DNA from: Thiomicrospira pelophila DSM 1534
Lineage (GTDB): Bacteria > Pseudomonadota > Gammaproteobacteria > Thiomicrospirales > Thiomicrospiraceae
Reading direction: 5' to 3'
Assembly: GCF_000711195.1 (NCBI RefSeq)
Contig: NZ_JOMR01000001.1
Span: 744,001-808,000 of the forward strand
Length of the DNA stretch: 64,000 nucleotides
Position 1 is the first letter of the stretch. Every line of letters starts with the position of its first letter. The notes below the pieces were generated by a model, which saw only the letters and a program-made list of their open reading frames with translations, was not told the origin of the DNA and ran no database searches. Positions 35,675 through 44,992 of the stretch are shown here, in pieces. The translations under genes were made by a program, and so were the position numbers.

Positions 35675-35954
35675 CCAGACATCGGAAGGTCGTTTAATAT
35701 TCAAAAAGGCTTTGATGCTTTCTAATTTATCTGAAGTCTGGGCTGAGCTAGCATCAATTAACATGTTAGATGTTATGACGCTTGATATGGCCGAAGTGTC
35801 GCAGATTGATAGTGCCGGAATTGCATTGTTGCTTGACTTGCAACAGCGTGGTTCGGCTCGCTTAGTGTTGGCTAGTCCACCGGCTTCATTACAAACCTTA
35901 TTAAGCTTATATAACTTAACCGAAATATTACCCATTGCCAAGGAGACAGCATGA
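35661..35954 (+). CDS. mlaB: STAS-domain protein MlaB
   Basis: This 97-residue cytoplasmic STAS protein binds and stabilises MlaF. The core MTLDMAEVSQIDSAGIALLLDLQQRG holds the conserved Asp-Ser at the helix start. Size and position at the end of the mla genes agree with the family. It overlaps the next gene by 4 bases, so the downstream ABC pair is coupled to the Mla operon. Confidence 0.9.
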   Translation: MKWINQTSEGRLIFKKALMLSNLSEVWAELASINMLDVMTLDMAEVSQIDSAGIALLLDLQQRGSARLVLASPPASLQTLLSLYNLTEILPIAKETA

Positions 35955-36874
35955 GTGGAGCGGTAAAATTTGAACAGGTCTCAAAACAGTTCGGAGACTT
36001 GCAAGCCCTCAATAATGTCAGTTTTGAAGTGGAAGAAGGCAGTTTTTTTGGTTTGCTTGGACCGAATGGTGCAGGTAAGTCAACACTTATTAATGCCATG
36101 TCGAGTTTAGTGACGCCCAGCTCTGGCCGAATTTCAGTAATGGGGCATGATGTTATTCGTGATTATCGTCAAGCGCGACGTGCGCTAGGCTTGGTGCCAC
36201 AAGAGCTTATATCTGATCCGTTTTTCTCAATTCGTGAACTCTTGCGTGTGCAGTCGGGTTATTTTGGTTTGCACGGAAAGGCTCAGTGGGCATGGGTGGA
36301 TGAGTTGCTTGAACGTTTGGCCTTGAGTGAAAAAGCCAATGCCGAAACTCAGCAGCTTTCTGGGGGTATGAAACGTCGTGTGTTAATTGCGATGGCGCTT
36401 GTACACAAGCCACAAGTACTGGTTTTAGACGAGCCGACGGCTGGGGTAGATGTTGATCTGCGGCGCACTCTTTGGGAGTTTGCGCGTGAATTGCACTCTG
36501 CAGGACACACGATTATTTTGACCACGCATTATTTAGAAGAAGCGGAGGCCTTGTGTGATCGGGTTGCGATTATGCAAAAGGGTGAGGTGAAAGCCTTAGA
36601 GCAAACCCAAGCTTTATTGGCCCGCCATCCTTATCGTTATTTGCGCATCACTTTGCCGGAGCATAATCCGAAAACCATCAGCTTAACCAGCGAGCTTCAG
36701 TTGCGTTTGGTCGAGCGTGAAGCTACCGCCTGCTTGTTTCGAGTCGAAAAAAATATTTCGATGGAGACTATTTTGGGTTGGCTACAGGAAAATGGTTTGA
36801 ATATCAAAGATCTGAGTACTCGTGATGCGTCACTTGAAGAAGTGTTTTTAGATTTAACGGAGGTGAAAGCATGA
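35951..36874 (+). CDS. ABC-2 type exporter ATPase (YadG/NodI-like)
   Basis: This 307-residue ATPase has Walker A GPNGAGKST near residues 37-45, the signature QLSGGMKRRVLIAMAL near 137, Walker B VLVLDEPTAGVD and an extended C-terminal region of about 80 residues, as in DrrA/YadG/NodI proteins. It pairs with the next gene, overlapping it by 4 bases. In E. coli yadGH lies elsewhere; here the pair is built into the Mla-ibaG-murA run. The substrate is unknown, but an envelope lipid or polysaccharide is plausible from context. Confidence 0.88.
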   Translation: MSGAVKFEQVSKQFGDLQALNNVSFEVEEGSFFGLLGPNGAGKSTLINAMSSLVTPSSGRISVMGHDVIRDYRQARRALGLVPQELISDPFFSIRELLRVQSGYFGLHGKAQWAWVDELLERLALSEKANAETQQLSGGMKRRVLIAMALVHKPQVLVLDEPTAGVDVDLRRTLWEFARELHSAGHTIILTTHYLEEAEALCDRVAIMQKGEVKALEQTQALLARHPYRYLRITLPEHNPKTISLTSELQLRLVEREATACLFRVEKNISMETILGWLQENGLNIKDLSTRDASLEEVFLDLTEVKA

Positions 36875-37632
36875 ATTGGTACGGATGTTGGGCTTTCTTT
36901 GTAAAAGAAGTGCGTCGATTTTACTCCGTGGTCGTGCAAACCGTTTTTGCTCCCGTGGTTTCAACGCTGTTATTTCTATTGATTTTTGGACAAGTTATTG
37001 AGGCCCGTATTGATGCGTTTTCAGGCTTAACTTACAGTCAATTCCTCATACCAGGCCTGGTGATGATGGCGATTTTGCAGAACGCGTTTTCTAATTCGTC
37101 TTCGAGTATTATTCAATCAAAAATGTACGGTAATTTGACGTTTGTGTTGGTGAGTCCGATTTCGCCGCTTGAGTTGTATATAGCATTTATTGCAGCCTCT
37201 GTATTGCGTGGTTTAGCCGTTGGTTTGGGCGTGTTAGTAGTCGGCTGGATCTGGTTTGATTTGCAATGGTACTCGGTTAGCTGGGTGGTGTTATTTGCCG
37301 TATTAAGTGCGGCTTTAATGGGCGGTGTCGGATTAATCGCCGGTATTTTGTCTGAAAAATACGATCACTTGGCCGCTTTTCAGAACTTCATTATTATTCC
37401 TTTGACCTTTTTAAGTGGCGTGTTTTATTCGATTCATGCCTTGCCTGAGTTCTGGCAAACCATGTCACACTTCAATCCATTCTTTTATATGGTAGACGGA
37501 TTTCGTTACGGGTTTTATGCCAGTTCAGACGTTTCTGTTTATTTAAGCTTAGCGGTTACTCTGGCCTTTTTGTTGGTAGTCACCGTGATAAATCTGATTT
37601 TATTGCTGAAAGGCGTTAAAATACGCCACTAA
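36871..37632 (+). CDS. ABC-2 type exporter permease (YadH-like)
   Basis: This 253-residue permease has six membrane helices. It carries the ABC-2 family segments FGQVIEARIDAFSGLTYSQFLIPGLVMMAILQNAFSNSSSSII and FLSGVFYSIHALPEFWQTMSHFNPFFYMVDGFRYGFY. It forms a half-transporter with the preceding ATPase. The Pro-Gly-Leu-Val encoded by the palindrome falls in the conserved FL-x-PGL motif, which many family members have anyway. Confidence 0.9.
   Translation: MNWYGCWAFFVKEVRRFYSVVVQTVFAPVVSTLLFLLIFGQVIEARIDAFSGLTYSQFLIPGLVMMAILQNAFSNSSSSIIQSKMYGNLTFVLVSPISPLELYIAFIAASVLRGLAVGLGVLVVGWIWFDLQWYSVSWVVLFAVLSAALMGGVGLIAGILSEKYDHLAAFQNFIIIPLTFLSGVFYSIHALPEFWQTMSHFNPFFYMVDGFRYGFYASSDVSVYLSLAVTLAFLLVVTVINLILLLKGVKIRH
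37051..37060. repeat. CCAGGCCTGG palindrome, copy 13
   Basis: 12-mer form in the ABC-2 permease, read as Pro-Gly-Leu-Val in a naturally conserved Pro-Gly-Leu position. Confidence 0.95.
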
Positions 37633-37651
37633 AAAATTGGGTATCAAATCT

Positions 37652-37873
37652 ATGTCTCCTGAAAAAATTCAACAAATGATTCATGACGCCTTACCTGGCA
37701 GTCAGGTCAAGATGTCCGGTGCGGACTGTAATTTTAGTATCGAAGTCACGAGTGACGCGTTTGTGGGCTTGCCTCCATTAAAACGTCATCGCTTGGTTAA
37801 CGATATTTTTAAAACTCAGCTTGAAAATGGTGAACTACACGCACTTTCAATTAAAACCCACGCACCTGAGTAA
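37652..37873 (+). CDS. ibaG: BolA-family protein IbaG
   Basis: This 73-residue BolA-like protein is a partner of monothiol glutaredoxin in iron-sulfur trafficking. MSPEKIQQMIHDALPGSQVKMSGADCNFSIEVTSDAFVGLPPLKRHRLVNDIF contains the conserved Cys and the C-terminal RH-x-LV motif (His ligand). The ATG at 37652 is preferred to the TTG at 37637, which adds five residues not seen in the family. It lies between the ABC permease and murA, matching the conserved mla-ibaG-murA order. Confidence 0.93.
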   Translation: MSPEKIQQMIHDALPGSQVKMSGADCNFSIEVTSDAFVGLPPLKRHRLVNDIFKTQLENGELHALSIKTHAPE

Positions 37874-37878
37874 GTTGA

Positions 37879-39141
37879 ATGGATAAATTAGTCATACAAG
37901 GTCAGGCGGTATTAAATGGTGAAGTCGAAATTTCGGGCTCAAAAAATGCCGCGTTACCAATATTAATGGGGGCTTTGCTGGCCGAAACCCCTGTAACCTT
38001 ATCGAATGTGCCTCATTTGCGTGATGTCACCACCACTATCCAGTTGCTTGCGACCATGGGTACAGAAGTCATGATGGATGAGCGTATGAACATTACGCTC
38101 GATTCTTCACATATTCATACCAAAGAAGCCCCTTTTGATTTGGTGAAAACTATGCGTGCGTCTATTTTGGCGATGGGGCCATTGTTGTCGCGCTTCGGTG
38201 AAGCGAAGGTGGCATTGCCAGGCGGTTGTGCGATAGGCTCGCGCCCGGTTAATATCCATATTGATGGCATGATGAAAATGGGTGCGGATATTCACATTGA
38301 AGACGGTTTTATCATTGCCAAGGCCGAAGCCGGTTTAAAAGGTGCGGATATTGATATGCATCCAGTCACGGTCACCGGCACAGAGAACTTGATTATGGCC
38401 GCTGTTTTGGCGAAAGGCACCACGATTTTACGCAATTCCGCTTGTGAACCTGAAGTTGAGGATTTAGCTAACTTCTTAAATGCAATGGGTGCCAAAATTA
38501 AGGGCGCAGGCTCGCCTACGATTACGATTGAAGGCGTGTCGAAATTACAAGGCGTACCTTACCGTGTGATCCCTGACCGTATTGAAGCCGGTACTTATTT
38601 GGCTGCGGCCGCTGTAACACAAGGTTGTGTCACCGTGACGCAGGTTGAACCTCAGCATTTAAGATCCGTGCTGGAGAAGTTTGAAGAGGCGGGGGCGTTG
38701 ATTACGGAAACGGAATCTACGATTACATTGGATATGCGAGGACGTGAATTAAAAGCCGTTGATATTGTGACGCATCCTTATCCGAATTTCCCGACCGATA
38801 TGCAAGCTCAGTTTTTAGTGATGAACTGTTTGGCGATAGGCGAAGCTAAAGTCAAAGAAACCATTTTTGAGAATCGTTATATGCATGTGGCTGAACTCAT
38901 TAAGATGGGAGCCGACATTGAGCTAGATGGAAATGTCGCGAAAACCAAAGGTCAAGCCAAATTCCATGGCGCGGAAGTGGTCGCCACCGATTTAAGGGCC
39001 TCGGCTTGCTTAATCATAGCCGCACTAGTAGCGGAAGGCGCAACCGTGGTTAATAAAATTTATCATATTGACCGCGGCTATGAACGTATTGAAGAAAAAT
39101 TCCACCGCTTAGGCGCCAATATTCAGCGTTTAAGTTCTTGA
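37879..39141 (+). CDS. murA: UDP-N-acetylglucosamine 1-carboxyvinyltransferase
   Basis: This 420-residue enzyme performs the first committed step of peptidoglycan synthesis, adding enolpyruvate to UDP-GlcNAc. The fosfomycin-target Cys is about residue 117, in [16 protein letters not shown]. The substrate-binding [16 protein letters not shown] at the N-terminus, FPTDMQAQF and [15 protein letters not shown] are intact. It starts 5 bases after ibaG and precedes hisG by 10 bases. Confidence 0.98.
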   Translation: MDKLVIQGQAVLNGEVEISGSKNAALPILMGALLAETPVTLSNVPHLRDVTTTIQLLATMGTEVMMDERMNITLDSSHIHTKEAPFDLVKTMRASILAMGPLLSRFGEAKVALPGGCAIGSRPVNIHIDGMMKMGADIHIEDGFIIAKAEAGLKGADIDMHPVTVTGTENLIMAAVLAKGTTILRNSACEPEVEDLANFLNAMGAKIKGAGSPTITIEGVSKLQGVPYRVIPDRIEAGTYLAAAAVTQGCVTVTQVEPQHLRSVLEKFEEAGALITETESTITLDMRGRELKAVDIVTHPYPNFPTDMQAQFLVMNCLAIGEAKVKETIFENRYMHVAELIKMGADIELDGNVAKTKGQAKFHGAEVVATDLRASACLIIAALVAEGATVVNKIYHIDRGYERIEEKFHRLGANIQRLSS

Positions 39142-39151
39142 GGTTTAGATT

Positions 39152-39784
39152 ATGAAACAGACATTAACGATCGCGCTGTCAAAAGGCCGAATCTTTAAAG
39201 ATACTTTGCCCTTATTAAAAGCCGCTGGCATTGAGCCTTTAGATGATCCAGAAACCAGTCGCAAGTTGATTCTGGAAACCACTCAGCCGAATGTACGTTT
39301 ATTAGTGGTGCGCACAACCGATGCACCTACTTATGTGGCTTATGGTGCGGCCGATATTGGGGTGGCAGGCAAAGATGTATTGATGGAGGCTCCATCGGAT
39401 AATCTGTATGAGTTACTGGATTTGCAAATTGCCAAGTGTCGTTTAATGGTGGCCGGTCCAGAACAGGAAGGCCCGCATGGACATCGTTTAAAGATTGCCA
39501 CCAAATATGTGAACTCAGCGCGGGCTTATTACGCACAAAAAGGCCAGCAAGTCGATTTAATTAAGCTTTATGGTTCGATGGAGTTGGCACCTTTAATTGG
39601 CTTAGCCGACCGTATTGTGGATTTGGTCGACACCGGTAACACACTGAAAGCTAACCATCTTAAACCGCTGGAACATATTGCGGATATTAGTTCGCGTTTA
39701 ATTGTTAACCAACATGCATATAAGACCAAGTTTGCGCAGATTCAAGAAATCGTGGAACAGTTCAAAACTGTAATAGGAAAATAA
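39152..39784 (+). CDS. hisG: ATP phosphoribosyltransferase, short form
   Basis: This 210-residue enzyme catalyses the first step of histidine synthesis. It shows [29 protein letters not shown] and the PRPP loop [14 protein letters not shown]. At 210 residues it is the short form, which lacks the C-terminal regulatory domain and needs HisZ for activity and feedback control. hisZ is not in this window. The murA-hisG-hisD-hisC order is common in Gammaproteobacteria outside the enterics. Confidence 0.97.
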   Translation: MKQTLTIALSKGRIFKDTLPLLKAAGIEPLDDPETSRKLILETTQPNVRLLVVRTTDAPTYVAYGAADIGVAGKDVLMEAPSDNLYELLDLQIAKCRLMVAGPEQEGPHGHRLKIATKYVNSARAYYAQKGQQVDLIKLYGSMELAPLIGLADRIVDLVDTGNTLKANHLKPLEHIADISSRLIVNQHAYKTKFAQIQEIVEQFKTVIGK

Positions 39785-39786
39785 TT

Positions 39787-41103
39787 ATGTCAGACTCAGC
39801 CATTAATATTCGCCGTTTAGATGCTAATGCATCGGGTTTTAAACAAGAGCTAAATCGTTTATTGGATTGGGAAGGGGTCTCAGATGACCGCGTTAACAAT
39901 GTTGTAAAAGAAGTATTGCATCGGGTTAAGACCGAAGGTGATAAAGCCTTGTTGGAGTATACCGCTAAGTTTGATCGATTAGACTTGAAAACCGGCGCGG
40001 AGCTTGAGATTTCTCAGGAGCGCCTACAGCAAGCCTTAATCAATATTCCAAAAGAACAACGTGATGCATTGGAATTGGCGACGAAGCGTGTTCGACTTTA
40101 CCATGAGCGTCAGAAAAGTGAATCTTGGTCTTACACTGAAGAAGACGGCACCATGCTGGGCCAGCAGGTTACCTGTTTGGACCGGGTTGGTTTGTATGTT
40201 CCAGGCGGTAAAGCAGCTTATCCTTCATCGGTAATTATGAACGCGGTGCCAGCTAAAGTTGCGGGTGTACCTGAGTTGATAATGGTCGTGCCGACACCAG
40301 ATGGCGAAGTGAATGAAATGGTATTGGCCGCCGCAGCGATTTGTGGCGTAGATCGTGTATTCTGTGTGGGTGGCGCTCAAGCCGTAGCGGCCTTGGCTTA
40401 TGGCACCGAAACTATTCCACCGGTTGATAAGGTGGTGGGTCCAGGTAATATTTATGTAGCTACGGCCAAACGTATGGTATTTGGTACGGTTGGGATTGAT
40501 ATGATTGCTGGGCCGTCCGAAATTTTAGTCGTCTGTGATGGTGAAACCGATCCAGATTGGATTGCGGTAGATTTGTTCTCACAAGCGGAGCATGATGAAG
40601 ATGCTCAGTCGATTTTAGTAACGCCGGATGCGGACTTTGCCGATAAAGTAGTCGCCAGCATGAATCGTTTATTACCGACCATGCCGCGTCAGAAAATTAT
40701 TCGCACCGCTTTAGAAGCGCGTGGTGCCGTGATTGTGGTGGACGATATGGCTCAAGCGGTTGAAATGATTAATTTTATTGCACCTGAGCACCTGGAGTTG
40801 TCGGTCGACAATCCGCAGGCCTTATTGCCAAAAATTCGCCATGCAGGTGCCATTTTTATGGGGCGCTATACTGCTGAAGCCTTAGGTGACTACTGTGCCG
40901 GTCCAAACCATGTATTGCCAACGTCTCGTACTGCACGTTTTTCATCGCCATTAGGTGTATATGATTTCCAGAAGCGTTCAAGCTTAATAATGTGCTCGGC
41001 CGACGGCGCGAGCGTTCTGGGTGAAGTGGCCGGAATTTTAGCGGATGGTGAAGGCTTGCAAGCACATGCTGCTTCAGCGCGTTTCCGCCTGAAAAAATCA
41101 TAA
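39787..41103 (+). CDS. hisD: Histidinol dehydrogenase
   Basis: This 438-residue zinc enzyme oxidises histidinol to histidine in two NAD-dependent steps. It has [20 protein letters not shown], the NAD/zinc region [42 protein letters not shown] and APEHLEL, and it ends ARFRLKK. It follows hisG by 2 bases. Confidence 0.98.
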   Translation: MSDSAINIRRLDANASGFKQELNRLLDWEGVSDDRVNNVVKEVLHRVKTEGDKALLEYTAKFDRLDLKTGAELEISQERLQQALINIPKEQRDALELATKRVRLYHERQKSESWSYTEEDGTMLGQQVTCLDRVGLYVPGGKAAYPSSVIMNAVPAKVAGVPELIMVVPTPDGEVNEMVLAAAAICGVDRVFCVGGAQAVAALAYGTETIPPVDKVVGPGNIYVATAKRMVFGTVGIDMIAGPSEILVVCDGETDPDWIAVDLFSQAEHDEDAQSILVTPDADFADKVVASMNRLLPTMPRQKIIRTALEARGAVIVVDDMAQAVEMINFIAPEHLELSVDNPQALLPKIRHAGAIFMGRYTAEALGDYCAGPNHVLPTSRTARFSSPLGVYDFQKRSSLIMCSADGASVLGEVAGILADGEGLQAHAASARFRLKKS

Positions 41104-41128
41104 TAAAACCTTAAGAGATACGGAACCT

Positions 41129-42214
41129 ATGGACGTGAAAAACTGGATTGAGCGTTGGGTTCGGCCTGAAATTCGAGACATTAAGGCTTATCATGTTCAG
41201 CCCGCGGCGAATATGATAAAGCTGGATGCAATGGAAAACCCTTATGGTTGGCCACCCGAAATGCAATCGGCATGGATTGAGCGCACTCGTTATCAAGCCT
41301 TTAATCGCTACCCAGATCCAACAGCAGAGTCCTTGCGTCATATATTAATGCAAGAATTGGCTTTGTCAGACGATCAAGCAATGGTATTTGGTAATGGCTC
41401 GGATGAGTTAATTCAGATCATAATGATGGCGTTATCTCAACCAGGTCGTAGTGTGATGTCGCCGGTTCCGACCTTTGTCATGTATGAGATGATTGCTAAG
41501 TTTGTAGGTTTGCAATTTCATGGCGTGACACTCCAATCAAATTTTGAGTTAGATTTGCCCGCTTTTTTAAACGCGATGCAGCAGCATCAACCTGCTGTTG
41601 TGTTTTTAGCCTACCCCAATAACCCAACCGGCAATGCCTTTTCCCGTCAAGATATAGAGCAGATTATTCAACAAGCACCAGGCCTGGTGGTGTTGGATGA
41701 AGCCTATAACGCGTTCGCCGATGATAGTTTTATTGGCGATATTCAACATTACCCTAACTTAATTGTGATGCGCACGGTTTCCAAACAAGGTTTAGCCGGC
41801 TTCCGTTTGGGCTACATGATTGGTCACCAGGCCTGGATGACTGAGTTTGATAAGGTTCGCTTGCCGTATAACATTAATGTGGTCACTCAAATGGGCGTGA
41901 CCTTTGCCTTGGAAAATAGCGATGTGTTAAGGCAGCAAGCTGAGCAAATTAAGCAAGATCGAACCATTTTAATGCAAACACTCTCCGAATTTTCAGAATT
42001 GAAAGTGTTTGACTCACAAGCTAACTTTGTCACTCTACGGGTGCCTAATGGACAAGCTAATCGTATTTTTGATGGGTTGAAACAAGACGGGGTGCTGATT
42101 AAAAACCTGTCGCCCATGGGTGGCTTGTTGACGGATTGTTTGCGCGTCACGGTCGGAACCCCAAATGAAAATCAAGCATTTTTGAATAGTTTTTCGCATC
42201 ATTTAAAAGCCTAA
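41129..42214 (+). CDS. hisC: Histidinol-phosphate aminotransferase
   Basis: This 361-residue PLP aminotransferase makes histidinol phosphate. The PLP Lys is K219 in MRTVSKQGLAGFRLGYMIG, with VFLAYPNNPTGNAF and VLDEAYNAF upstream. The N-terminus MDVKNWIERWVRPEIRDIKAY is typical of HisC. It carries two palindrome copies 149 bases apart, one in each coding frame. It follows hisD by 25 bases. Confidence 0.97.
   Translation: MDVKNWIERWVRPEIRDIKAYHVQPAANMIKLDAMENPYGWPPEMQSAWIERTRYQAFNRYPDPTAESLRHILMQELALSDDQAMVFGNGSDELIQIIMMALSQPGRSVMSPVPTFVMYEMIAKFVGLQFHGVTLQSNFELDLPAFLNAMQQHQPAVVFLAYPNNPTGNAFSRQDIEQIIQQAPGLVVLDEAYNAFADDSFIGDIQHYPNLIVMRTVSKQGLAGFRLGYMIGHQAWMTEFDKVRLPYNINVVTQMGVTFALENSDVLRQQAEQIKQDRTILMQTLSEFSELKVFDSQANFVTLRVPNGQANRIFDGLKQDGVLIKNLSPMGGLLTDCLRVTVGTPNENQAFLNSFSHHLKA
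41678..41687. repeat. CCAGGCCTGG palindrome, copy 14
   Basis: Extended CACCAGGCCTGGTG form in hisC, read as Pro-Gly-Leu-Val just before the conserved LDEAY. Confidence 0.95.
41827..41836. repeat. CCAGGCCTGG palindrome, copy 15
   Basis: Second copy in hisC, flanked by A and A, read as Gln-Ala-Trp shortly after the PLP lysine. Confidence 0.95.
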
Positions 42215-42229
42215 ATCTGTGAGGGTTTC

Positions 42230-42970
42230 ATGCTAAGAAATGAGTTGGTAGCACATTTACATCAATTATTAGAGGTCGATCAGTACCAAGACTATGCACC
42301 GAATGGGTTGCAAGTGGAGGGCCCTGAGCAGATAAACAAAATTGTAATGGGCGTGACAGCGACTCAAGCACTGATTGAAGCGGCGATCGATCGCCAAGCG
42401 GATGCGATTATCGTTCATCACGGTTATTTCTGGAAAAATGAACCTCAAGCTATTACGGGTATGAAATTTCAGCGCATTAAAAAACTGATCCAAAATAACC
42501 TGAATTTATTCGCTTACCATTTGCCCTTAGATGGCCATGCCAAATATGGTAACAATGCTCAGCTGGGTAAGCTGTGGCAGTTAGAAGATATTACGCCAGC
42601 ACCAGGCCTGGTACGGTTGGGACGCTTGAGTAACCCTATGTCAATAGAAGAATTTAAACATAGGGTTAGTGAAACCTTAGCACGCGAGCCTTTGCATCTG
42701 CCGGGTGGTCCAGAACAGATTAAGACTGTTGCCTGGTGTAGCGGTGGCGCACAAGGTTATATTCAACAAGCCGTAGATTGGCAGGCTGACGTTTATATTA
42801 GTGGAGAAGTGTCAGAGCAGACTACGCATATTGCCAGTGAATCAGGTATTCATTATTTGGCTGCAGGACACCATGCGACTGAAACCTGGGGTGTGAAAGC
42901 CTTAGGTGAGTACCTTCAAAATAAATTTGGTATTGAGTGCCAATTTGTAGACTGTGTTAACCCGGTTTAA
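42230..42970 (+). CDS. Nif3-like dinuclear metal-centre protein (YbgI type)
   Basis: This 246-residue protein has the Nif3/YbgI fold, which places two metal ions inside a hexameric ring. Metal ligands appear in IIVHHGYFWKNE, FAYHLPLDGH and the C-terminal AAGHHATETWGVKALGEYL. YbgI is best known as a possible GTP cyclohydrolase I type 2 homologue; its true reaction is unsettled. It starts 15 bases after hisC. The 163 bases after it hold the petA leader. Confidence 0.9.
   Translation: MLRNELVAHLHQLLEVDQYQDYAPNGLQVEGPEQINKIVMGVTATQALIEAAIDRQADAIIVHHGYFWKNEPQAITGMKFQRIKKLIQNNLNLFAYHLPLDGHAKYGNNAQLGKLWQLEDITPAPGLVRLGRLSNPMSIEEFKHRVSETLAREPLHLPGGPEQIKTVAWCSGGAQGYIQQAVDWQADVYISGEVSEQTTHIASESGIHYLAAGHHATETWGVKALGEYLQNKFGIECQFVDCVNPV
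42602..42611. repeat. CCAGGCCTGG palindrome, copy 16
   Basis: 12-mer form in the Nif3-like gene, read as Pro-Gly-Leu-Val. The next copy lies 7.6 kb away, beyond petABC and radA. Confidence 0.95.
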
Positions 42971-43054
42971 CTAGAAATAATCTGAGAAAAAATCCCCGAG
43001 TATTCAAACGAATTATTGGGTTAAAATGTGCAATATCGATAAAAGTTATTTATG

Positions 43055-43080
43055 CTGGTATAAACATTTATATATACCAG
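43055..43080. promoter_or_regulatory. Inverted repeat in the petABC upstream region
   Basis: CTGGTATA and TATACCAG surround a 10-base AT-rich centre, about 55 bases before the petA start. The spacing of the two arms (26 bases overall) suits a dimeric regulator. No convincing -35/-10 pair was found around it. Confidence 0.4.
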
Positions 43081-43133
43081 TTCACGAGGCGGTTCTGTAG
43101 AATAGAGCCCTATTTTTGAGCCATGAGGAAGTC

Positions 43134-43754
43134 ATGACTATGTCTGAAACGAAAACGATAGAAACGGTGAACATAAAGCGCCGTCAAGTATTGGCTGGTG
43201 CAACAGGGGTTGTGGGTGCCGTGGGTGCGGCATTTGTAGCCGTACCTTTTTTAGGTTCTTGGCAACCCAGTGAAAAAGCAAAAGCGGCCGGTGCTCCGGT
43301 TGATGCGGATATTAGTGGGCTACAACCCGGTCAGATGATGACTTTAAGCTGGCGTGGTAAGCCAGTTTGGATTGTGCGCCGTACTCCGGAAATGCTAGAA
43401 CGTTTAACGACTTTAGACGAATTGCTGCGAGATCCAGATTCCGTTGCTTCTATTCAACCAGACTATTGTCAAAACCCTTCACGTGCGCTCAAACCTGAAT
43501 ATCTTGTAGTCGTTGGGATTTGTACGCATCTGGGTTGTGCGCCTTTATATCGTCCGGCCGTAAATTCGACAGATATGGCGGAAGATTGGCGAGGTGGATT
43601 TTTCTGCCCTTGCCATGGTTCGAGCTTTGATTTAGCGGGTCGTGTGTTCCGTTCGGTGCCAGCACCGACCAACTTAGAAATTCCACCTTATATGTATTTG
43701 TCAGAAACACATATTCGAGTAGGTGAAGATGCGGAATCAGGAGGGCAAGCCTAA
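43134..43754 (+). CDS. petA: Ubiquinol-cytochrome c reductase Rieske iron-sulfur subunit
   Basis: This subunit of about 206 residues passes electrons from ubiquinol to cytochrome c1. The N-terminus KRRQVLAGATGVVGAVGAAF is a Tat-type signal anchor. The [2Fe-2S] ligands are in CTHLGC and CPCHGSSF, both complete. GAGGAA (43125-43130) lies before two candidate ATGs (43134 and 43140). It overlaps petB by one base and opens the petABC operon. Confidence 0.96.
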   Translation: MTMSETKTIETVNIKRRQVLAGATGVVGAVGAAFVAVPFLGSWQPSEKAKAAGAPVDADISGLQPGQMMTLSWRGKPVWIVRRTPEMLERLTTLDELLRDPDSVASIQPDYCQNPSRALKPEYLVVVGICTHLGCAPLYRPAVNSTDMAEDWRGGFFCPCHGSSFDLAGRVFRSVPAPTNLEIPPYMYLSETHIRVGEDAESGGQA

Positions 43755-44992
43755 TGTCTGACAAAAATACAAATCAAGCCGCGCCTGGTGGCATGTTGAA
43801 ATGGTTGGATGATCGTTATCCTTTGATCAGCACCTGGAATGAGCATGTCGCTCAATACTACGCACCAAAAAATTTCAATTTTTGGTATTTCTTTGGTTCT
43901 TTTGCCTTGTTGGTGATGGTGATTCAATTTATCACTGGTATATGGTTAACCATGTCCTATAAGCCTTCAGCGGATGATGCGTTTAACTCGATTGAATACA
44001 TTATGCGAGATGTAGAGTGGGGGTGGCTGATTCGATACATGCATACCACAGGGGCTTCGGCCTTCTTTTTAGTGGTCTATTTGCACATGACTCGCGCATT
44101 ACTCTATGGTTCTTACAAACAGCCACGTGAGTTAGTCTGGCTAATCGGGATGTTGATTTTTGTAGTGTTAATGGCTGAAGCCTTCATGGGGTATATGTTG
44201 CCATGGGGTCAGATGTCTTATTGGGGGGCACAAGTCATTATTTCACTGTTTAGTGCGATTCCATTAGTGGGGCCGGATTTGGCATTATGGATTCGTGGTG
44301 ACTACATTATTTCAGACGCAACTCTAAACCGTTTCTTTGCATTGCATGTGATTGCCTTGCCTTTGGTGTTAGTCTTATTGGTCTTTATGCATATCGTTGC
44401 ATTACACAAAGTGGGTTCAAACAACCCGGACGGTGTTGAGATCAAAAAGCATAAAGATTCACAAGGTTTACCTTTGGATGGGGTTCCATTTCATCCGTAT
44501 TACACCGTAAAAGATTCGTTTGGTGCGACCGCCTTCCTGATTTTGTTTGCAGTGGTGGTGTTCTATATGCCAGAGGGCGGTGGTTATTTTATAGAGGCGC
44601 CGAACTTTGAGCCAGCTGATCCTTTAAAAACACCGGATCATATTGCGCCAGTCTGGTACTTTACGCCTTTCTATGCGATCTTACGTGCAATTCCAGATAA
44701 ATTCCTAGGTGTTGTTGCGATGGGGGCTTCGATTGCCGTATTGTTTGCGATGCCTTGGTTAGACCGCTGTAAAGTACGTTCCATTCGTTACCGTGGCTAT
44801 TCTTATAAGCTCTTATTAACCATGTTTGCAATTAGCTTTGTGGTGCTAGGCGTATTAGGTGCTTTACCATCGACAGCGCTTTATACAAAACTAGCGCAAA
44901 TATTTACGATCTTGTATTTTGCTTTCTTCATTTTGCTGCCTTATACCTCAGCGTATGAAAAAACCAAACCTGTACCAGAGAGGACAACTTAA
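43754..44992 (+). CDS. petB: Cytochrome b of the bc1 complex
   Basis: This 412-residue protein has eight membrane helices and carries the two b haems and the quinone sites. The haem ligands lie in GWLIRYMHTTGASAFFLVVYLHMTRALLYG (helix B) and ALHVIALPLVLVLLVFMHIVALHKVGSNNPDG (helix D). The Qo motif is read as APVWYFTPFYAILRAIPDK, where the PEWY motif of many homologues appears as Pro-Val-Trp-Tyr. It is full length and not split into b6 and subunit IV. Confidence 0.97.
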   Translation: MSDKNTNQAAPGGMLKWLDDRYPLISTWNEHVAQYYAPKNFNFWYFFGSFALLVMVIQFITGIWLTMSYKPSADDAFNSIEYIMRDVEWGWLIRYMHTTGASAFFLVVYLHMTRALLYGSYKQPRELVWLIGMLIFVVLMAEAFMGYMLPWGQMSYWGAQVIISLFSAIPLVGPDLALWIRGDYIISDATLNRFFALHVIALPLVLVLLVFMHIVALHKVGSNNPDGVEIKKHKDSQGLPLDGVPFHPYYTVKDSFGATAFLILFAVVVFYMPEGGGYFIEAPNFEPADPLKTPDHIAPVWYFTPFYAILRAIPDKFLGVVAMGASIAVLFAMPWLDRCKVRSIRYRGYSYKLLLTMFAISFVVLGVLGALPSTALYTKLAQIFTILYFAFFILLPYTSAYEKTKPVPERTT

